Shown here one piece after another: positions 9,748-17,459 of a stretch of DNA of 64,000 nucleotides; the stretch's first letter is position 1, and every line of letters begins with the position of its first letter. This DNA comes from Tomitella gaofuii. GTDB taxonomy: Bacteria; Actinomycetota; Actinomycetes; Mycobacteriales; Mycobacteriaceae. The notes under the pieces were generated by a model. That model saw only the letters and a program-made list of their open reading frames with translations, made no database searches and had not been told where the DNA came from. The stretch spans positions 2,308,954 through 2,372,953 of the forward strand of contig NZ_CP059900.1 in assembly GCF_014126825.1 (NCBI RefSeq), read 5' to 3'. Both the position numbers and the translations under genes were made by a program.

Positions 9748-9784
9748 GCGGGCCCGTCGCCTGCGGTGTCCGGGCATCCGGGGC

Positions 9785-12265
9785 TCACGCCAGGCCCACG
9801 GCCACCCCGTCGCCCGCCGCGATCGTCCCCGCGTGGACGTGGACGGTGCCGCGGCCGCCGGGGCCCGGGGCGAACGTCCACGTTCCGGGGCCGGCGGGAC
9901 CGCGGTGGGCGAATCCCGCCGCACCCGCGCCCAGGTCGTCACCGGACGACGCCACGCGGGAGACCACGGCACCACCCACCGTGACGGCTCGCGGCTCCGG
10001 CACTCCCTCGACGCGCACATGCACCGCGCGGTGCGTCGCCACGCCGCCCGCGGCACCGGTGCGCGGCCCCATCGCGAGGATACGGTGACCGTCGGACCAG
10101 ACGAGGTCGGCCCGCGCCCCGCCCGCCGCGGCGGACTCCGGCGTCGAATCGTCCTCGTAGAGCGACGCGCGCCCGTCGGCCCCCGCGAAGGCGCGCAGCA
10201 GCAGGGGCCCGCCCGCCACGGGTGCCTCGCCCGCCGGATGCAGCGGGAGCACCGCCCCGGCGCGGGCGAACACAGGCATGCGGTCCAGCGGGACCACGAG
10301 ATCCTTCTCTACGGGTCCGGTGTGCCGTGCGCCGGTGAACACGTCGTGCCACTCGCCGGGCGGGAACCACACGCGCGTGACCGCAGGATCGCCGGGGACG
10401 CCGACGGGGGCCACGAGCAGGTCGTCGCCCAGCATGAACTGGCGGTCGTAGGAGTAGGCCTGCTCGAATCCGGGCCACGCCAGGTACATTCCGCGCGCCA
10501 GCGGCATGCCGGTGTCGGCGCTGCGGCGGCCCAGCGTGTAGAGGTACGGCACGAGGGCCGCGCGGGCGCGCATGTACTCGGCCGCGATTCCGCGCACGGG
10601 TTGCGGGAACTCCCAGGGCAGCCGGCGCGGATCGCCCCGGTCCGCCGTCCCCGAGTGCAGTCGCATCACCGGGGAGAAGGCGCCCGCCTGCACCCACCGG
10701 GCGTAAAGGACGTCGTCGAGCGGCCCCTGGAAGCCGCCGACGTCGTGGGAGACGTAGGGCATCCCCGCGTTGCCCTCCGCCACGGTGAACCGCGTCTGGA
10801 AGTCGAGCATCTCCCACGAGGAGACGGCGTCGCCGGTGAAGTGGATCGTGTTGCGGTGCTCGCCCCACGGGCCGGGCCGGGCGCCGGCCCAGTCCTGCCA
10901 CGATCCGCCCGCGCGGGACAGCACCGGCCAGCGGCTGCCGCGGGCCCGCGAGCGCGCGCCGTAGCGGGAGTTGATCCAGGCGTCGCCGGAGGACGTGCCG
11001 TCGGGCGGTCCGGCCGTCGACCCGTCGCAGCACCAGTCGAGCCACCAGAAGTCCGCGCCGTCGTCCTCGAACGGCGCGTGCAGCGCCAGGTAGGCGTCGA
11101 GCTGCGCGGGCACCGACCAGTCGAAGCCGAAGTGCTGGTCGACCACCGCCTGCGGGTCGGAGGTGAGCGAGATGAGATTCGGCATGGCGATCGGCGTCAG
11201 CGGCCCCGCGTGCCGCACCGTCGGCCCGTACTGCGGATCGGCGGCGGCGATGCTCGGGTGCACGTTGAGCCCCACCTGCAAGCCCTGCTCGTGCGCCCAG
11301 GCGAGGAACCCGGGCGGGTCCGGGAACAGCTCGGGCCGCCAGTTCCAGCCGTTCCACTTGTGGGGCGCCTTGTAGTCGGTGTCCACCATGAGCACGCTCA
11401 GCGGCACGCGCTCGTCGTCGAAGGCGGGCAGCAACCGCGAGCGGTAGTCGTCGTCGGAGTACGGGTGGTAGCGGGAGAACCAGAGCCCGAAGGCCGCCCG
11501 GGGCGGGAAGGCGGGCGGGCCGGAGACGCGGCGGTAGTCGGCGAAGACGTCCGGGTACTCGTTGCCGTAGCCGAACAGGTAGCCGTCCTGACGGCCCCCG
11601 GGCTGCCTGCGCACCCGGTGCCCGTCGACGAGGAGCTGGGACGTCGAGTCGTCCAGGAACACCCACCCGTCGCGGCTGAGCAGACCGTCGTGCAGCAGTA
11701 CGGGGCCGAACTGCGTGTCGAGCGCGCGCAGCCAGCCGCCCAGGTTCCCCTGCGTCGCGGGGGCGCCGTCGGTCTTGGGCACGCCGCCGCCGAGATAGCC
11801 GGCCATGCCCAGCCCCGAGAGGGGCGCGGTGTACCCCGGCCGCCCCCAGCGCGGATGCACGTCCGCCCACGCGTCGCCGCGCAGCACCTGCGCGCGCAGA
11901 GTGGCATCGTCGAGCGTCTTCGCGGCGGGGTCGATGTGCAGGCGGATGCGCCCGGTGTCGAGGGTGACCCGGCCCGGCGCGTCGGCCCGCTCGTATGCGG
12001 CGCCGTCGTGCACGCGGTGCGCGCCGAGCATGGTGGCGCGGTCCTCGAACCGGCCGTCGGGCGCACACTCGAGCCGCACGCAGGTGGGTGAGACCACCTG
12101 CACCCGGACGGACCTTCCGATCCGCTCGCCCGCACCGGTGCCGTCAGGGACTCCGCCCGCGGCCGCCGAACCCGCGCCGACGCCGGAGAGCGCGCCCGCT
12201 CCCCCGGCTGCACCGGCCGCGGCCAGCGCGTATCCCAGGAATCCGCGACGGCCGATCGGTTCCAC
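9785..12265 (-). CDS. Tat-exported glycoside hydrolase family 31 enzyme
   Basis: An 826-residue GH31 glycosidase (alpha-glucosidase/alpha-xylosidase superfamily). The start is a GTG at 12265, chosen because AAGGGTGGG lies just upstream; a GTG at 12301 is also open. The N-terminus is a twin-arginine signal (RRGFLGYALAAAGAAGG) followed by an Ala/Gly-rich cleavage region, so it acts outside the membrane. The GH31 (alpha/beta)8 barrel shows FGLWFSRYHPY, a probable nucleophile Asp near residue 410 in WWLDW and a probable acid/base Asp near 479 in HFTGDAVSSW, then SHDVGGF. C-terminal beta domains follow. The substrate cannot be read from sequence; WLDWCC is atypical for plain alpha-glucosidases. 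Confidence 0.85.
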   Translation of the reverse strand: MEPIGRRGFLGYALAAAGAAGGAGALSGVGAGSAAAGGVPDGTGAGERIGRSVRVQVVSPTCVRLECAPDGRFEDRATMLGAHRVHDGAAYERADAPGRVTLDTGRIRLHIDPAAKTLDDATLRAQVLRGDAWADVHPRWGRPGYTAPLSGLGMAGYLGGGVPKTDGAPATQGNLGGWLRALDTQFGPVLLHDGLLSRDGWVFLDDSTSQLLVDGHRVRRQPGGRQDGYLFGYGNEYPDVFADYRRVSGPPAFPPRAAFGLWFSRYHPYSDDDYRSRLLPAFDDERVPLSVLMVDTDYKAPHKWNGWNWRPELFPDPPGFLAWAHEQGLQVGLNVHPSIAAADPQYGPTVRHAGPLTPIAMPNLISLTSDPQAVVDQHFGFDWSVPAQLDAYLALHAPFEDDGADFWWLDWCCDGSTAGPPDGTSSGDAWINSRYGARSRARGSRWPVLSRAGGSWQDWAGARPGPWGEHRNTIHFTGDAVSSWEMLDFQTRFTVAEGNAGMPYVSHDVGGFQGPLDDVLYARWVQAGAFSPVMRLHSGTADRGDPRRLPWEFPQPVRGIAAEYMRARAALVPYLYTLGRRSADTGMPLARGMYLAWPGFEQAYSYDRQFMLGDDLLVAPVGVPGDPAVTRVWFPPGEWHDVFTGARHTGPVEKDLVVPLDRMPVFARAGAVLPLHPAGEAPVAGGPLLLRAFAGADGRASLYEDDSTPESAAAGGARADLVWSDGHRILAMGPRTGAAGGVATHRAVHVRVEGVPEPRAVTVGGAVVSRVASSGDDLGAGAAGFAHRGPAGPGTWTFAPGPGGRGTVHVHAGTIAAGDGVAVGLA

Positions 12266-12400
12266 AGCGCCCACCCTTCGACGCTGTGATGGTAAGCACA
12301 CTGAGTGCCGGTACGCGTCAATTCGCGGCCTCGGCGCGCCGGGGAAAGTGCCGGTGCGGTCCCCACGCCGCAGAGTCCAGTCGGCCGGTTCCGGCGCCGC

Positions 12401-12446
12401 TGGACAATGCGGTTAGTGCGTTATGATGGACCGTACAGAACGCACT
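12401..12446 (+). promoter_or_regulatory. Probable promoter and autoregulatory operator of the Xre-RES toxin-antitoxin operon
   Basis: An inverted repeat AGTGCGTT (12415-12422) / AACGCACT (12439-12446) with a 16-nt spacer lies 44 bases upstream of the antitoxin start. It overlaps a plausible -10 (TATGAT, 12422-12427) preceded by TGGACA at 12401-12406, 15 nt away. An operator straddling the promoter is what is expected for a repressor-antitoxin. The perfect 8-bp arms are seen directly; the function is inferred. Confidence 0.6.
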
Positions 12447-12490
12447 CCGTGGGAAGTGCTCGAGGCGGCGGTCAGTGAGGAAGGTGGGCA

Positions 12491-13051
12491 ATGGCGGGCG
12501 ACGGCTCAGCGGCACTCGAGAATGCCGCGCCGCAGAAGTCTGCGGCGGACGACCCGGTGGTGGCCACTGCGGCGGATCTCGCGCAGACACGCCGCAACGT
12601 GGCCGCGCTCGGCTCCGCGATCCACTCCGCGCATCTCACCGCGGCCTCGCCGGCGCTCGCCCGCGCGGTCCAGGCGCAACAGAATCTGTACGACGCGCTC
12701 GACGCCGAGTTCGGGCTGCTCACCTCGGCGCAGGTGGCGGACCGGCTGGGGTCGCTGGCCAGCGTGCGCCGCAACGCCGCCGCCGCGGCACGGGCCGCGG
12801 GGAGACTGCTCGCATTGCGACGCGGCAACCGGCTGCTGTACCCGGGGTTCCAGTTCACCGCCGCCGGGATCCGGCCCGTCATCGCCGAGCTGCGGTCGCT
12901 CGGCGAACGGCACGGATGGCACGAGGCCGGGCTCATCGAATGGCTCCTGGGGCCCACCACCAAGCTCGACGGCGCACGGCCGGTGGACGTGGTCGACGAC
13001 GCCTCCCGGCTTCTCGCCGCGGCGGAGGCGTCGTTCGGCGTGTCCTGGTGA
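12491..13051 (+). CDS. Xre/MbcA/ParS-type antitoxin
   Basis: A 186-residue antitoxin of the MbcA/ParS (DUF2384-like) class paired with RES-domain toxins. It should bind and block the toxin and repress its own promoter. A helical N-terminal segment (about 25-75) is followed by LLTSAQVADRLG and the LLALRRGNRLLYPGFQF core typical of these proteins. The C-terminal part contains EWLLGPTTKLDGARPVDVV, the usual 'W-L-x(n)-L-x-G-x-x-P' module. The ATG at 12491 has a strong GAGGAAGG site. The stop overlaps the toxin's GTG start, giving the usual antitoxin-first coupling. Confidence 0.85.
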   Translation: MAGDGSAALENAAPQKSAADDPVVATAADLAQTRRNVAALGSAIHSAHLTAASPALARAVQAQQNLYDALDAEFGLLTSAQVADRLGSLASVRRNAAAAARAAGRLLALRRGNRLLYPGFQFTAAGIRPVIAELRSLGERHGWHEAGLIEWLLGPTTKLDGARPVDVVDDASRLLAAAEASFGVSW

Positions 13052-13695
13052 GCACACTCCCGCCCGACGGCTTCGCGACGCCGATGCCGCCGGAGCCGTT
13101 CGCGCCGCTCTCCGAGAGCCTGCCCCGGGGACACCGGCTCCACCGTGTACACAGCAGCGTGCGCACCGTCGCCGAGTTCAACTGCGGTTTCGGCAGCCGC
13201 ACCCGTTTCGGGTTCTTCGGCGATCCCGTGGTGCCGGTGCTCTACGCCGCGGACACGGCGGAGGCCGCGCTCGCTGAATCTTTGCTGCACGACATCCCCG
13301 CGGCCGGTGGACTGCTCCCCTACTCGGCGTACCGCGACAAGGTGATGGGGCTCGTGGAGGTGCGGCGGCGCCTTCGGCTGGCGAGCCTGCGCGGGCTGGG
13401 GCTGCGCCGGCTCGGGGTGGAGGCCCGGCAGGTGACCGACACCGCCGCGACCGAGTACCCGCGGACCGTCGCCTGGGCACAGGCGGCGCACGCGGCGGGT
13501 TTCGACGGCGTCGCGTGGACGTCCCGCAAGTGCAACGACGCGCGCGCGGTCGTGCTCTTCGGCGACCGGTGCGCGGGCGCGCTGCGCCAGGACCCGTCCT
13601 TCGGGCGGATGTTCCAGAGCGGACCCGGCCTGGACTGGCTCATCGAGGTGTGCGGCCCGCTGCGCGTCGACGTGCTGCCGCCGTCGGGGCAGTGA
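13048..13695 (+). CDS. RES-domain toxin (NAD+ phosphorylase/glycohydrolase family)
   Basis: A 215-residue RES-domain protein. Characterised members such as MbcT degrade NAD+ or ADP-ribosylate targets, arresting growth. Conserved elements seen are the arginine in HRLHRVHSS, the aromatic/Gly strand FGFFGDPVVPVLYAAD, the glutamate helix TAEAALAESLLHD, and the serine region GVAWTSRKCNDARAVVLFGDR near the end, which matches the Arg-Glu-Ser triad that names the family. The GTG start at 13048 overlaps the antitoxin stop. It sits 3.3 kb from the Wadjet genes, so it is probably part of the same defence-rich segment. Confidence 0.88.
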   Translation: MSTLPPDGFATPMPPEPFAPLSESLPRGHRLHRVHSSVRTVAEFNCGFGSRTRFGFFGDPVVPVLYAADTAEAALAESLLHDIPAAGGLLPYSAYRDKVMGLVEVRRRLRLASLRGLGLRRLGVEARQVTDTAATEYPRTVAWAQAAHAAGFDGVAWTSRKCNDARAVVLFGDRCAGALRQDPSFGRMFQSGPGLDWLIEVCGPLRVDVLPPSGQ

Positions 13696-13845
13696 TCCGG
13701 GCCGGGGTGCAAGCCTCGGCTGTGATCCTCCGTCGGAGGGGTCCGCTACCGTGAATCACGACGCGTCGTCGACCGCTGACGCGAACGAACCGGACTACAC
13801 GTACCGTGCAGAGGGGCGGCGCGAACCGAACTCCAGGGGGCACTC

Positions 13846-13890
13846 ATGCACATCGCCCGATCGCCCGTTTCCACCGGCAGCATCGCATGA
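13846..13890 (+). CDS. 14-codon leader ORF overlapping the XseA-like gene
   Basis: A tiny ORF (MHIARSPVSTGSIA) has an SD-like CAGGGGG about 5-7 bases before its ATG, and its TGA overlaps the ATG of the next gene (ATGA at 13887-13890). The downstream gene has no ribosome-binding site of its own, so it is probably translated by coupling or re-initiation. This is direct sequence evidence for layout; the regulatory role is inferred. It may also simply position ribosomes. Confidence 0.45.
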   Translation: MHIARSPVSTGSIA

Positions 13891-15338
13891 CCACCGCAGC
13901 GAATATAGCGCCCGAGGCGCGGCTGCCGCACTTCTTGTCCGCAGCAACGGAACTCGACGCAGCTCCGCTGCACATCGACGAGATCAGCGCTGAGGCCACG
14001 CGGAGTCTCAAGGACGCGCGCAGCTGTCTCCGCGGTGAGATCCGCTCGATCTCGGAGGATTCCTACAAGAACCTCTATGCGGAACTGATGCCAATCGGGA
14101 CGTCGCGTTCCGAGCCGCTGTCCATTCGCATCGCACGCCGCAATCGGGACCAGCTCGAGACGGTACTGAGTGGTTCGAACATGCCCGACCTCGAGGAACT
14201 GCTGGTATGCGGCCGTTGCGTCACCGTCGCCGGCGTTCTCGCCGTCAACACCCGGCACAACGCGTATTTCGACGTCCACGGCATCTCTTCGCATTCGGCG
14301 TATCCTGGGCCGGCTCTCCGCGCCCTGAAGGGACACATCGAGTTCCTCCGGGAGCACGGGGTGGACGAGCGCAGATTGAGCACCCGCTTCGAGTACGACA
14401 AGCAGATGCCCGGCGACACCCCCATCCGCAACGTCACAATTCTGGCGGCCAGGGATTCGCACGCGTACGACGACTTCGCCCACTCAATCGCCCACCTTCT
14501 CCGCACAAGGAGGGTTGTGCTTACGCGCCGCACGGTGCGGATGGAAGGAGACGGCGCCGCCGAAGAGATCAGCGCGGCACTCGCTGCAATCACTGCCGAT
14601 GACGCCGACGCGGTGGTGGTCGTCCGCGGAGGCGGCGGCACTAACGCGTTTCGCCCATTCGACGATCCGATCCTGGTCGAAGAGGTTATCCACCATCCGC
14701 TGCCGGTGGTCACAGGTCTCGGACATGCCCGCAACGTCACTTCCACCGACAGGGCCGCCTTCGCCGCATTCAGCACCCCGACCGCCGTCGGCGAAGCCCT
14801 GCGACGCGCCGTCTACGGGGCGGAGAAGCGCGAACGCGTCGTCCGGTATGGACCGCCCCGCGCGGCGCGCGACGACGCGCGTCCGAAGAGTTTCCGAAGC
14901 GGACCCGCAGAACAGGAAGCAGCGCGGGTACGGCAGTTGAATAGCGATATGATGGCCCAGAACGACCGCCTGCGCCTGGAGAAGAGAACGGCGGAAAATG
15001 ACGTCGCGTCAGTCCAGGCCCGCTACCGCCACGTACTCCACACGATGGGATTGCGCCGGATCCGTACTCTCTCGCGGATCCGCGGCTGGGCGTGGGCAGC
15101 CCCAGCGCTGGTGGCCACAGGCATCGCGCTCGGCGTACCGGAGGCTGCGGGCGCCGCAGCGATCACCGCGGTGTGCTGCGCACTCGTCGCGGTCTTTCTC
15201 TGGCGCGGTCCGTTGCGGGCCGTGCGTCCCGCCCGAAGACCCGAGACGTTCGCTTCTCATGAGCAATGGGAAGCGGCCGCGATGGAGGTGTCGACTCCAC
15301 GTCGCTTCCGACGCGTGTGGTCCGTACTCACGGACTGA
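13887..15338 (+). CDS. Membrane-anchored exonuclease VII large-subunit-like protein
   Basis: A 483-residue protein related to XseA. Residues about 40-130 look like the XseA OB-fold (LRGEIRSISEDSYKNLY, then VTVAGVLAVNTRHNAYFDVHG). About 190-310 match the catalytic core, with VVVVRGGGGTNAFRPFDDP and PVVTGLGHARNVTSTDRAA corresponding to the XseA RGGG and GHE-x-D-x-T-x-x-D motifs, though the E of GHE is Ala here. About 340-380 is a short coiled coil. About 390-440 holds two hydrophobic segments (APALVATGIALGVPE; ITAVCCALVAVFLW), so the protein is probably membrane-tethered. XseA normally lacks membrane segments and needs XseB, and no xseB is adjacent. The N-terminus may start at a GTG at 13806, but the ATG at 13887 is favoured by the leader overlap. 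A role in defence is inferred from its neighbours. Confidence 0.6.
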   Translation: MTTAANIAPEARLPHFLSAATELDAAPLHIDEISAEATRSLKDARSCLRGEIRSISEDSYKNLYAELMPIGTSRSEPLSIRIARRNRDQLETVLSGSNMPDLEELLVCGRCVTVAGVLAVNTRHNAYFDVHGISSHSAYPGPALRALKGHIEFLREHGVDERRLSTRFEYDKQMPGDTPIRNVTILAARDSHAYDDFAHSIAHLLRTRRVVLTRRTVRMEGDGAAEEISAALAAITADDADAVVVVRGGGGTNAFRPFDDPILVEEVIHHPLPVVTGLGHARNVTSTDRAAFAAFSTPTAVGEALRRAVYGAEKRERVVRYGPPRAARDDARPKSFRSGPAEQEAARVRQLNSDMMAQNDRLRLEKRTAENDVASVQARYRHVLHTMGLRRIRTLSRIRGWAWAAPALVATGIALGVPEAAGAAAITAVCCALVAVFLWRGPLRAVRPARRPETFASHEQWEAAAMEVSTPRRFRRVWSVLTD

Positions 15339-15543
15339 CGCCGTTCGGTGGACCGCCGGACCCGCCGGACCCGCCTGCCCCTTTGCCGAATCACGCGCGC
15401 ATCCGGGTCCCGTACTCGTAAGGTTGCGGTGTGAGCGGCCCGCCTCCAGCGGGTCGCTGCATGCGGCGCGTCGCGTGACGGCGGTGCCGGGCGTGACGCG
15501 GAAGCTTCCAGGGGCTACCTGGCACAGGGAAAGAGGGTAGGAC

Positions 15544-16149
15544 ATGTCGGAGAAGATCCAGGGCCCGCAGAAGCTGGGGCCGCTGACTCCGCTCGTCGGT
15601 GAATGGGAGGGCGATGGCGGCGTCGACCTCTCGTACCACAACAACGAGGACGAGACCTCCAAGACCAGTTACTTCGAACACGCGTGGTTCAAGCCGATCC
15701 CGATCCAGGAGAACGGCCGGCAGACCCTGTGGGGCCTCAAGTACGCGATGACGGCGTGGCGGCACGGTGAGGAGGCGATGGACCCGTTCCACGATGAGAT
15801 CGGGTTCCTGCTGTGGGACGCCGAGCACAAGCAGGTCATGCGCGATGTCGTGTTCGGCCGCGGCATCGCCATCCTCGCCGGCAGCACGGCGGAGGCACGC
15901 GACACCGAGATGCGGTTCGACGCCAAACCCGGAGACCCCTGTTACGGCATCCTGCAGAACCACTATCTGCTCGAACGCGCGGAGATCCTCGACTTCAAGA
16001 GCGCCTTCACCATCGACGACGAGGAGACCTTCAGCTACACCTCGGATCTGCACATGAAGCTCGCCGCCATCGGCGGGGAGATGCACCACACCGACAACAA
16101 CACGCTCAAGCGGGTCAAGCGGTATCACCCTGGCAGCGAGTTCAACTGA
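15544..16149 (+). CDS. Nitrobindin-like heme-binding beta-barrel protein (DUF1794/THAP4-like)
   Basis: A 201-residue protein of the actinobacterial nitrobindin family, beta-barrels that bind ferric heme b and can isomerise peroxynitrite or bind NO. The family fingerprint PLVGEWEGDGG is at residues 18-28, and strand-turn repeats with aromatic residues follow (SYFEHAWFKPI, FSYTSDLHMKLAAIG). Heme is normally held by a C-terminal His; candidates are in MHHTDNNTLKRVKRYH. The AAAGAGGG site fits the ATG at 15544. It is monocistronic, ending at a strong hairpin. Confidence 0.75.
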   Translation: MSEKIQGPQKLGPLTPLVGEWEGDGGVDLSYHNNEDETSKTSYFEHAWFKPIPIQENGRQTLWGLKYAMTAWRHGEEAMDPFHDEIGFLLWDAEHKQVMRDVVFGRGIAILAGSTAEARDTEMRFDAKPGDPCYGILQNHYLLERAEILDFKSAFTIDDEETFSYTSDLHMKLAAIGGEMHHTDNNTLKRVKRYHPGSEFN

Positions 16150-16170
16150 ACCGTTTCCGCACATCACCCT

Positions 16171-16206
16171 CCCAGGGGCGGGCCGCCTAGGCGGCCCGCC
16201 CCTGGG
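16171..16206. terminator. Perfect 17-bp-stem hairpin after the nitrobindin-like gene
   Basis: Arms CCCAGGGGCGGGCCGCC and its exact complement flank a 2-nt TA loop, 21 bases after the stop codon. No U-tract follows, as is common for actinobacterial terminators. It is symmetrical and could act in both directions. Confidence 0.8.
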
Positions 16207-16344
16207 ACGTGTGCAGGGTGTCCGACACCCGCCCCGTCGGCCGGTCGATTCTTGTCGGTGCCCGCCGCTACCGTGTCCCCGTCAGTCACGTTGACCGGTG
16301 TCGATAGGCAGGACTTGCACAGCAGGGTCTACAAAGGGGACCGC

Positions 16345-17328
16345 ATGAATCAGGGTGAGATGGCCGGGCACGGCGAGCGCAGTAATCGCGCTCGAGGTGC
16401 GTTGGTGGGGACCGCCGCCGGGGACGCGCTCGGAGCCGGATACGAGTTCAGTTTTCCGGGCCCCGAGGTGCCGATCGTCATGCAGGGCGGCGGGCCGTTC
16501 GGCTTCGCGCCCGGCGAGTGGACGGACGACACGGCGATGACGGCGGGGATCGCCCGGGCCGCCACTCTGCATCGCCTGGACACCGCGGAGGGCCTCGACG
16601 CGGTGGCCGCGGAGTTCCTGCGCTGGCAGGAGTCCGGCCCCAAGGACATGGGCAATCAGACGCGGCGCGTCCTGTCCCGCCGCTCGTCCACGGCGGCGGC
16701 CATGCAGGCGGCCGCCACAGCCACCGGCCCCGGCAACGCCGGCAACGGTTCGCTCATGCGCACCGCGGCGATCGCTGTCGCGTTCGCGCACGACCCGACG
16801 CCGACGGCGATGCTCTCCACTGCTGCCGAGGTCTCCCGCCTCACCCACACCGGCGTCGATACGCACCTGGCGTGCCGAGTGTGGTCGCATGCCGTCTGGT
16901 CGGCGATCCGCACCGGTGGGCTTCCGGACCTGCACGCCACGGTCGCTGCGGTGGTGCCTGACGATGCCCGGGGCCGGTGGCGACAGTGGGTGGCGGCGGC
17001 GGAAACGCAGGACCGGCCCGAGTTCGAGCACAACAACGGCTGGGTCGTCTCCGCGCTCCAGACGGCACGGTGGGGCATCCACCGCACGCGCCCGGCGGAC
17101 GACGCCACCGGAGCGCCGGACGGTGCCGACGCGCACATCCGCAACGGTCTGGCGGCGACGGTGCGGGCGGGCCACGACACCGACACGACCGCCGCCATCG
17201 CCGGGGGCTTGCTCGGCGCGGTGTACGGCGCCGCCGCATTGCCGGCCGAGTGGACGCAGAAGTTGCACGGGTGGCCGGGACTCGATGCCGCGGGGCTGGC
17301 GAGCCTCGCGGACGCGGCAGTGCGCTGA
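16345..17328 (+). CDS. ADP-ribosylglycohydrolase (DraG family)
   Basis: A 327-residue cytosolic hydrolase that removes ADP-ribose from proteins or nucleic acids. The di-Mg2+ binding motifs are all present: GTAAGDALGAGYE near residue 20, WTDDTAMT near 60, GNAGNGSLMRTAA near 138 and GHDTDTTAAIAGGLLGAVYG near 285. The ATG at 16345 follows AAAGGGGA. The gene lies 2.6 kb from the RES toxin, whose relatives use NAD+ to modify targets, so a reversal role is conceivable but unproven. It stands alone between the nitrobindin terminator and the rph promoter region. Confidence 0.88.
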   Translation: MNQGEMAGHGERSNRARGALVGTAAGDALGAGYEFSFPGPEVPIVMQGGGPFGFAPGEWTDDTAMTAGIARAATLHRLDTAEGLDAVAAEFLRWQESGPKDMGNQTRRVLSRRSSTAAAMQAAATATGPGNAGNGSLMRTAAIAVAFAHDPTPTAMLSTAAEVSRLTHTGVDTHLACRVWSHAVWSAIRTGGLPDLHATVAAVVPDDARGRWRQWVAAAETQDRPEFEHNNGWVVSALQTARWGIHRTRPADDATGAPDGADAHIRNGLAATVRAGHDTDTTAAIAGGLLGAVYGAAALPAEWTQKLHGWPGLDAAGLASLADAAVR

Positions 17329-17459
17329 TAAGAACGGGAGGCAGCCCCCTGATCCCCTCCCACTTTCATTTTATACACGATTTCCGCAGCTCATGAGGCG
17401 TTGGATTCTCCTGCATACTCGCCGGCGTACTGCCGGAACGAGGGGATGGAGAGCGCGCA

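Noticed and set aside
9748-9784. A jetD fragment after jetC
   Set aside because: Only 37 bases separate the convergent genes, too short for any remnant.
4990-10056. Long minus-strand open frame (1688 codons) opposite jetB and jetC
   Set aside because: It is a GC-driven shadow: Arg/Gly/Ala-rich with no domain, and the plus-strand frames carry clear SMC and JetB motifs.
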